Source: a virus
DNA: 24,892 nt
IMG/VR virus record: IMGVR_UViG_3300029448_007835
Coordinates: 1-24,892 of that record
Reading direction: 5' to 3' (one strand)
A program made the translations under genes and the position numbers. Positions 20,879 through 24,892 of the stretch are shown here, one piece after another (the stretch's first letter is position 1; the number at the start of each line of letters is the position of its first letter). The notes under the pieces were generated by a model. It was not told the DNA's origin, searched no databases, and worked only from the letters and a program-made list of their open reading frames with translations.

Positions 20879-21518
20879 TAATAATATCCATCTTACCTTT
20901 TATCAGGAAATTATGTTTAGCCTGAATACCATCTTCTCTTTGAATCGTTGTAAACGAATCACGTGCCTCTACTGGCCAAGGGTAATATTCAGTAACCTCA
21001 AACTTTTCACGTCGAATAAAAATATCAGTAGGTTTCGCCATTCGCTTTGCCTCGACAATGAGATCTTTTGCGCCTTTTGGTGTGATATAATATCCATGCG
21101 CTCCGGGCAAAAATGGCTTGGAAGTAAGTCGCCCCTCTCCAAGCTTTGTCGGGATGTCAAACTTACCATAAGATGGCTTTCCTAAATTAATAATATCGCC
21201 TCGAAGAAATGTCGGGATATCGTCAATTATAACTGCATCATGTTCAAGGATCAAGTAATCTTCTTGACGGCGAAAACATTCTAACCATAAACTGTAATGA
21301 GACATAAATGCTGACAAAGCATTTTTATATCTAGACCACTTTTCTCTAAAAAATCGAGTATCGATTTCATGATCATATACAAGTTGATCTACATTTTTAG
21401 GTGTGACTGCATTAAAATATTCAACATTTATACCATTCGCTGCACCTGATTCAACACATCTTTCAGCAACCTTAACAGACTGTGGAGTATTCATCAAGGT
21501 AATCACTTTGGCTATCAT
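20868..21518 (-). CDS. Family 25-like glycosyltransferase (LPS type), copy A
   Basis: 216 residues. AKVITLMNTPQSVKVAERCVESG at the N-terminus, ALSAFMSHYSLWLECFRRQEDYLILEHDAVI with the EHDA motif at ~92-95, and FLPGAHGYYITPKGAKDLI (~135-153) match GT25 enzymes that extend lipooligosaccharide or modify proteins. A late region PTDIFIRREKFEVTEYYPWPVEARD resembles the acceptor-site segment. It is a paralogue of the next gene upstream (21522-22211), with low but clear motif identity. It lies 3 bases from that neighbour, so the pair was probably acquired or duplicated together. Confidence 0.75.
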   Translation of the reverse strand: MIAKVITLMNTPQSVKVAERCVESGAANGINVEYFNAVTPKNVDQLVYDHEIDTRFFREKWSRYKNALSAFMSHYSLWLECFRRQEDYLILEHDAVIIDDIPTFLRGDIINLGKPSYGKFDIPTKLGEGRLTSKPFLPGAHGYYITPKGAKDLIVEAKRMAKPTDIFIRREKFEVTEYYPWPVEARDSFTTIQREDGIQAKHNFLIKGKMDIINVR

Positions 21519-21521
21519 AAT

Positions 21522-22211
21522 CTAACTCGTTGTTGTTGAACGTTTTTGCTCTACTCTAGTTATATAGGGGTAATAAGACTTGAGCTTTCTCGGAAAGAAC
21601 TGCTTACAGAGTAAAGCATCATTCGGCCAAAGACCAATCTTTTCTTGTAAATCTGCTGCTTTCTTTGCAGCTGCAGGTGTAATTACATATGCACTATTTC
21701 CAGCGAGACCATCTGGATTTTTTTCATCAGGCATATTTACACCATCAACAACATGCATACCATAGTCCCATTTAATGATGTTTTGATGATACATCTGACC
21801 TCTTCGAGTAGCCCCACGTGGATCATTGATCATACAAATATCGCCATCTTCGATATGGTTAGAGATTCTTGAAAGTTTAAATTTTCTAGTAAAGACAGCA
21901 TCATGCTCAAGAATAATAATTGGCTCGTTCTTTTCTACACAAAGGTCCCAGAGTTTAAGATGGGAAATAGCGCATGCCATAATTTTTCTGTGATTGTCTG
22001 AACGATAGCCTACTAAGTGTAAACCATGATCTTCTTTTTTCTCTCCCTGTAAAGGGTAAGTGTACTCCCAATTAATAGTTTCTCCAGGAGTAGTAGCCTT
22101 CACCATTTCAATATGTAGATCTCGATTAAAATGTCGAGCAGTATCTACAGTCCTTCGAGCGCAGGTTATACTATACTGATCATTAAAAAGTGCAATGACA
22201 TATGCTTTCAT
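21522..22211 (-). CDS. Family 25-like glycosyltransferase (LPS type), copy B
   Basis: 229 residues. KAYVIALFNDQYSITCARRTVDTARHF opens the protein, ACAISHLKLWDLCVEKNEPIIILEHDAVF carries EHDA at ~102-105, and GLAGNSAYVITPAAAKKAADL (~168-188) with LWPNDALLC are GT25 landmarks. Compared with copy A it has a longer middle (GDICMINDPRGATRRG) that could change the acceptor. It ends 3 bases before copy A and starts in an ATGA overlap with the methyltransferase stop. It likely adds one sugar of a multi-step glycan. Confidence 0.78.
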   Translation of the reverse strand: MKAYVIALFNDQYSITCARRTVDTARHFNRDLHIEMVKATTPGETINWEYTYPLQGEKKEDHGLHLVGYRSDNHRKIMACAISHLKLWDLCVEKNEPIIILEHDAVFTRKFKLSRISNHIEDGDICMINDPRGATRRGQMYHQNIIKWDYGMHVVDGVNMPDEKNPDGLAGNSAYVITPAAAKKAADLQEKIGLWPNDALLCKQFFPRKLKSYYPYITRVEQKRSTTTS

Positions 22212-22825
22212 CGATTTACTCTAATAACATAACTATCTGGAGTAGTAAAATACCGAAGATCCCAATGTTTAGTTTTATAAGGAGAAATTTCATTTAAAAA
22301 TTGCATATATTTAAAAAGATTATATTCATCAGGATTTGCTTTTAACCAATCATGCTGAAGTTCTGTCTGAGTCATGATATCAAACGGCCAAACATCTTCG
22401 ACATAATATCTACCTTCTTCTTTTAAGAAAGGAAAGGTATGCCTAAATGTTAACTGATTTGCTTCTGGTGTATGTTTACCATCGTCAATTATAATATCGA
22501 ATTTAATATTACCCCAAGCTTTCTTAATTTCCTTCACAATCTTAGGAGATGTGCTATCTCCCTTCAACCATTTAGTTCTATCTTTTGATAAGACTGGCAC
22601 TTCCTCTGGAGTTACTCTCGTAAAAATATCAATCCCATAAACTGTTGCGTTTGGGAAGTAATCCAACCAAGCCTCCATTGACGCACCTTTCCATATGCCA
22701 ATGTCTAAGATATTAATTGATTGTTCTTTTAGAGCTTTAAATTCAGGCTCATAGACTTCCTCATAGTTATGAAACCAACCTTTGTCACATTTATATTTGT
22801 CAAAAAGCTTTCTCATCTCACTCAT
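22208..22825 (-). CDS. Class I SAM methyltransferase (CmcI/TylF-like)
   Basis: 205 residues. ILDIGIWKGASMEAWLDYF (~39-57) is the SAM-binding motif I and TVYGIDIF (~61-68) motif II. KFDIIIDDGKHTPEANQLTF (~108-127) and a downstream GRYYVEDVWPF give the D-D-H metal/acid pattern of O-methyltransferases like CmcI and macrocin O-methyltransferase, which act on sugars and small molecules. The N-terminal KYKCDKGWFHNYEEVYEP segment is typical of this subgroup in glycan clusters. Methylation of a sugar hydroxyl is the best guess. ATGA overlaps on both sides place it firmly in the cassette. Confidence 0.75.
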   Translation of the reverse strand: MSEMRKLFDKYKCDKGWFHNYEEVYEPEFKALKEQSINILDIGIWKGASMEAWLDYFPNATVYGIDIFTRVTPEEVPVLSKDRTKWLKGDSTSPKIVKEIKKAWGNIKFDIIIDDGKHTPEANQLTFRHTFPFLKEEGRYYVEDVWPFDIMTQTELQHDWLKANPDEYNLFKYMQFLNEISPYKTKHWDLRYFTTPDSYVIRVNR

Positions 22826-23403
22826 GGCTTAGTTCCTTCGACTACTACAGACTCCCAATTACGAACACCATCATTAACTTCAATACCATTGAGAGCCTCA
22901 TGTTCAGATTTACCATACTCAACACTTTTAACATCAACAAATCCTGCCTTAGCTACTTGATCAATAAGTTGTTGTGTTGTTGGAACCCAAACATGCCCCT
23001 GCTCAAACAAAGTCCTATCAGAAATGCGCTTAGAAACGCCAAAGGAAGGCTCTCTGTTAAAAATTTTTCTAGAATAATTTACGACGAACGGATGATCGTC
23101 ATTCCCAGGTAGAGACTCAAAAAAACCACGCTCAGGGCAAGAGACTCGAATCACGCCTCCACTTTGTAAACATCTAAATGCTTCTTTTAGGAATACTAAT
23201 CCTTTTTTAGCTGGAATATGCTCAATCATATGCTCGCTCAATACATACTCAAATGTGTTATCTTCATGAGGCCAAGTTGTAGTTGCATCCATAAACGTGA
23301 TTGGATAATTAACTCGTTGATGTTTTTGTGTATTGTCAACGTTTAACCAGCCATCTCTAGTTTCCCAACCACAACCAACATTAATTTTTGTATACTCATT
23401 CAT
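22822..23403 (-). CDS. Class I SAM methyltransferase (Methyltransf_11 type)
   Basis: 193 residues. KINVGCGWETRDGWLNVD (~6-23) with the N-V-G-C-G SAM loop, DNTFEYVLSEHMIEHIPAKKGLVFLKEAFRCLQSGGVIRVSCPE (~48-91) and GHVWVPTTQQLIDQVAKAGFVDV (~136-158) match predicted methyltransferases common beside glycosyltransferases in O-antigen and phage glycan clusters. The SEHMIEH helix is characteristic. The acceptor is unknown: sugar or nucleotide sugar. It overlaps the GT8-like gene upstream by 8 bases and the next methyltransferase by ATGA. Confidence 0.78.
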   Translation of the reverse strand: MNEYTKINVGCGWETRDGWLNVDNTQKHQRVNYPITFMDATTTWPHEDNTFEYVLSEHMIEHIPAKKGLVFLKEAFRCLQSGGVIRVSCPERGFFESLPGNDDHPFVVNYSRKIFNREPSFGVSKRISDRTLFEQGHVWVPTTQQLIDQVAKAGFVDVKSVEYGKSEHEALNGIEVNDGVRNWESVVVEGTKP

Positions 23404-24091
23404 AATATTCCTCTATGTATTTTTTCTTACCGCCAGTATAATGAACGAAGTTCATTTCTTTAGGCTCTTTACCTTCATAAAATCTAAATTTAGGATAGCA
23501 GTTCCATTTTAACTCTAGTTCTGTATAATCTAAATGTTTCTGAACCTGACCATTTATATATGGCTGATCTAAAGACATGTTTCCTTCAAGTATATAATGC
23601 CATCTTTCCCAGTTCATAAACTGTTTAGCAGCCTTTTGTATTCCTTCTTTTGACCAAAGAATAACACCACTGTTAAACATTAAATATGAAGCTTTTACTG
23701 TCTTCGGAGTATAAACAGGAACTTTAAAATATGATGCAGCTAGTTTATATTGAATTTCGACTTTTGTCAATCCAAAAAATGGATCAGCATTCATACCCTT
23801 TGGCCTGTATTCTGGAATTAATCCAACATCTCTAATTTTTTCATCGAAGATATTATTGAAGTTTTCTGGTATAACATCCACATCAACATATAATACTCTA
23901 TCGTACTTAGAAAATAATGGATCATGTAATACTCTTAGATTTTCGAAGTAAGAGTTATTACAGTATTTTAATTGATTTGAAAATATATAATCTGCGCCAA
24001 CAGCATCAGCATATTCTTTAAACTTTCTCTTGCTGATCTTGACCCACTGAGGTTCTGCACCAATCCAATATTGAAAAATACAAGTCTTCAT
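23396..24091 (-). CDS. GT8-like glycosyltransferase with DVDV motif
   Basis: 231 residues. KFKEYADAVGADYIF (~23-37), FENLRVLHDPLFSKYDRVLYVDVDVIPENF with the metal-binding DVDV at ~70-73, ASYLMFNSGVILWSKEG (~134-150, the NSGV loop), SLDQPYINGQV and MNFVHYTGGKKKY at the C-terminus give the full GT8-type order. It is related in design to the enzyme at 20225-20878 but not a close copy. Its start overlaps the upstream stop by one base (TAATG). It is cytoplasmic and has no membrane segment. Donor and acceptor are unknown. Confidence 0.72.
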   Translation of the reverse strand: MKTCIFQYWIGAEPQWVKISKRKFKEYADAVGADYIFSNQLKYCNNSYFENLRVLHDPLFSKYDRVLYVDVDVIPENFNNIFDEKIRDVGLIPEYRPKGMNADPFFGLTKVEIQYKLAASYFKVPVYTPKTVKASYLMFNSGVILWSKEGIQKAAKQFMNWERWHYILEGNMSLDQPYINGQVQKHLDYTELELKWNCYPKFRFYEGKEPKEMNFVHYTGGKKKYIEEYYE

Positions 24092-24831
24092 TAAATTAAA
24101 AACTCTGAAGATACACTTCTATCTGGGTTGGCTAATCCAGATATAGAAATATGATTATTATTTTTAGAAAGAACTTGCCACCAGCCAAACTCTGCAGCGA
24201 GAAGTAGTTTTTCTTTATGTAGCTTCCATACATTATCAGTATTAAATATTTTCTTTGGATGAATAATTAATTGATCAAAAAGAAAATTATAATGATACCC
24301 CTCGTTATCAGAAATATTAAAAGGTTGATTAAACATACTCCAATGCTCTTTTAAAGTGCCAAAGCCTACTGCACAATTTATCGCTGCAGCCATTTTAGCA
24401 AAATTATTAAAATGTTTCTTGGCGTTTTTAGCTGTCCATGTATCCCAACGTGCTCTAACTATAATATCATAATCAGATGTAATATAATCAACTGCATATG
24501 CATGAGCTAAAATTTGTTTCGTTTGATGAGAAGAAGTTTCTCGAAATACTTTATTTTGCTTCGCTTGATTAATAGTCTTTTCAAGCTTGGGGGTAACTTC
24601 ATGAAAGTCAATATCTGCATCAACGAAAGGATGATAATTAACCTTTGGTTCAGGAAAAAATGCTACTGTTTTATCAGGGAAATATTTACTAATATACTCT
24701 CTTTGACTTAACCATGTGCTAAAATAAAAATCGGCATCAGGGAAATTTTCTTCGAGCCGTTCAATGTTAGGTCTAACATCCTCCCTGATACTGCTTCTTG
24801 GCAAGCCCGAGACGCAAACTGCAACTTTCAT
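24091..24831 (-). CDS. Glycosyltransferase-like protein of surface-carbohydrate type
   Basis: 246 residues. MKVAVCVSGLPRSSIREDVRPNIERL at the N-terminus, FPDADFYFSTWLSQREY (~30-46), then a linker ending TSSHQTKQILAHAYAVDY and YDIIVRARWDTWTAKN (~120-135) resemble phage and polysaccharide-cluster proteins annotated as glycosyltransferases, with an 'I-V-R-x-R-W-D' element. A C-terminal FDQLIIHPKKIF and FGWWQVL follow. The match is to a general type, not a defined family. It overlaps the partial gene upstream by one base (TAATG) and the next gene downstream likewise. Confidence 0.55.
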   Translation of the reverse strand: MKVAVCVSGLPRSSIREDVRPNIERLEENFPDADFYFSTWLSQREYISKYFPDKTVAFFPEPKVNYHPFVDADIDFHEVTPKLEKTINQAKQNKVFRETSSHQTKQILAHAYAVDYITSDYDIIVRARWDTWTAKNAKKHFNNFAKMAAAINCAVGFGTLKEHWSMFNQPFNISDNEGYHYNFLFDQLIIHPKKIFNTDNVWKLHKEKLLLAAEFGWWQVLSKNNNHISISGLANPDRSVSSEFLI

Positions 24832-24892
24832 TATAATTCCTCAAACATCTTTGGAATATTGTATCTGTAATCCCCAACATAATGCGCAAAGT
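24831..24892 (-). CDS. C-terminal end of a further cassette gene (cut by window edge)
   Basis: A minus-strand frame ending in TAA at 24833-24831 reads FAHYVGDYRYNIPKMFEEL from the right edge. Its stop overlaps the next start as TAATG, the same junction style as its neighbours, so it is probably the 3' end of another cassette gene. The 19 visible residues do not show the function; an HY-x-G-like element before the end recalls the C-termini of GT8-type enzymes (compare VHYTGG in the gene at 23396). Confidence 0.5.
   Translation of the reverse strand, partial: FAHYVGDYRYNIPKMFEEL

Overview
The window reads as part of the genome of a T4-type (marine, cyanophage/pelagiphage-like) contractile-tailed phage of a Gram-negative host. 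The evidence is a set of recognisable T4-family proteins: gp53 and gp48/gp54-like baseplate proteins, gp4 head-completion protein, a gp19-like tube protein, a gp26-like baseplate protein, gp33 late coactivator and gp32 single-stranded DNA-binding protein. Exact T4 late promoters (TATAAATA) sit upstream of structural genes. The host and exact phage genus cannot be read from this window. The sequence is AT-rich and densely coded, with junctions mostly of the TAATG or ATGA overlap type. No stretch over 300 bases lacks a gene, and no tRNA, CRISPR array or insertion sequence was seen.

Layout. (1) 1-2565, minus: gene 53-like (runs off the left edge) and a gp48/gp54-like tube-cap gene. (2) 2580-2611: a divergent pair of late promoters. 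(3) 2620-6992, plus: gp4, a sulfotransferase moron, a conserved structural protein, a gp19-like tube protein, a gp26-like protein with a -1 frameshift extension, and a hydrophobic tape-measure-like protein. A hairpin terminator at 6997-7031 separates these from convergent gp32. (4) 7040-8709, minus: gp33, a lipoprotein-like gene, a small gene and gp32 with its own strong sigma70-type promoter. (5) 8706-13956, minus: late promoter, Thr-rich repeat fibre, polysaccharide-biosynthesis-like protein, a protein of unknown function, GMP reductase, GT2 glycosyltransferase, small protein, radical SAM/SPASM enzyme. (6) 14005-17205, minus: small early-type genes, a secreted lysis-type enzyme and a DUF932 protein. 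Three of these are preceded by stem-loop-plus-promoter modules. (7) 17217 to the right edge, minus: a tightly overlapping glycan cassette with KdsB-like cytidylyltransferase, B12-type radical SAM enzyme, GT42/DUF115-like protein, two GT8-like, two GT25-like, one further GT-like protein and two methyltransferases.

How it fits together. Early-type promoters (TTGACA-17-TATATT and variants) drive gp32 and the small-gene cassettes. gp33 would bridge the phage clamp and polymerase to fire the TATAAATA promoters for tail, head-completion and fibre genes. The two accessory blocks (8.7-13.3 kb and 17.2-24.9 kb) encode an unusually large set of sugar-activating, sugar-transferring, methylating and radical-SAM enzymes, which I infer build or remodel a surface glycan on virion or host. 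The most notable non-gene signals are the T_TTT_TTT slippery site joining gp26 to an overlapping frame just before the tape-measure-like gene, and the repeated hairpin/promoter modules.
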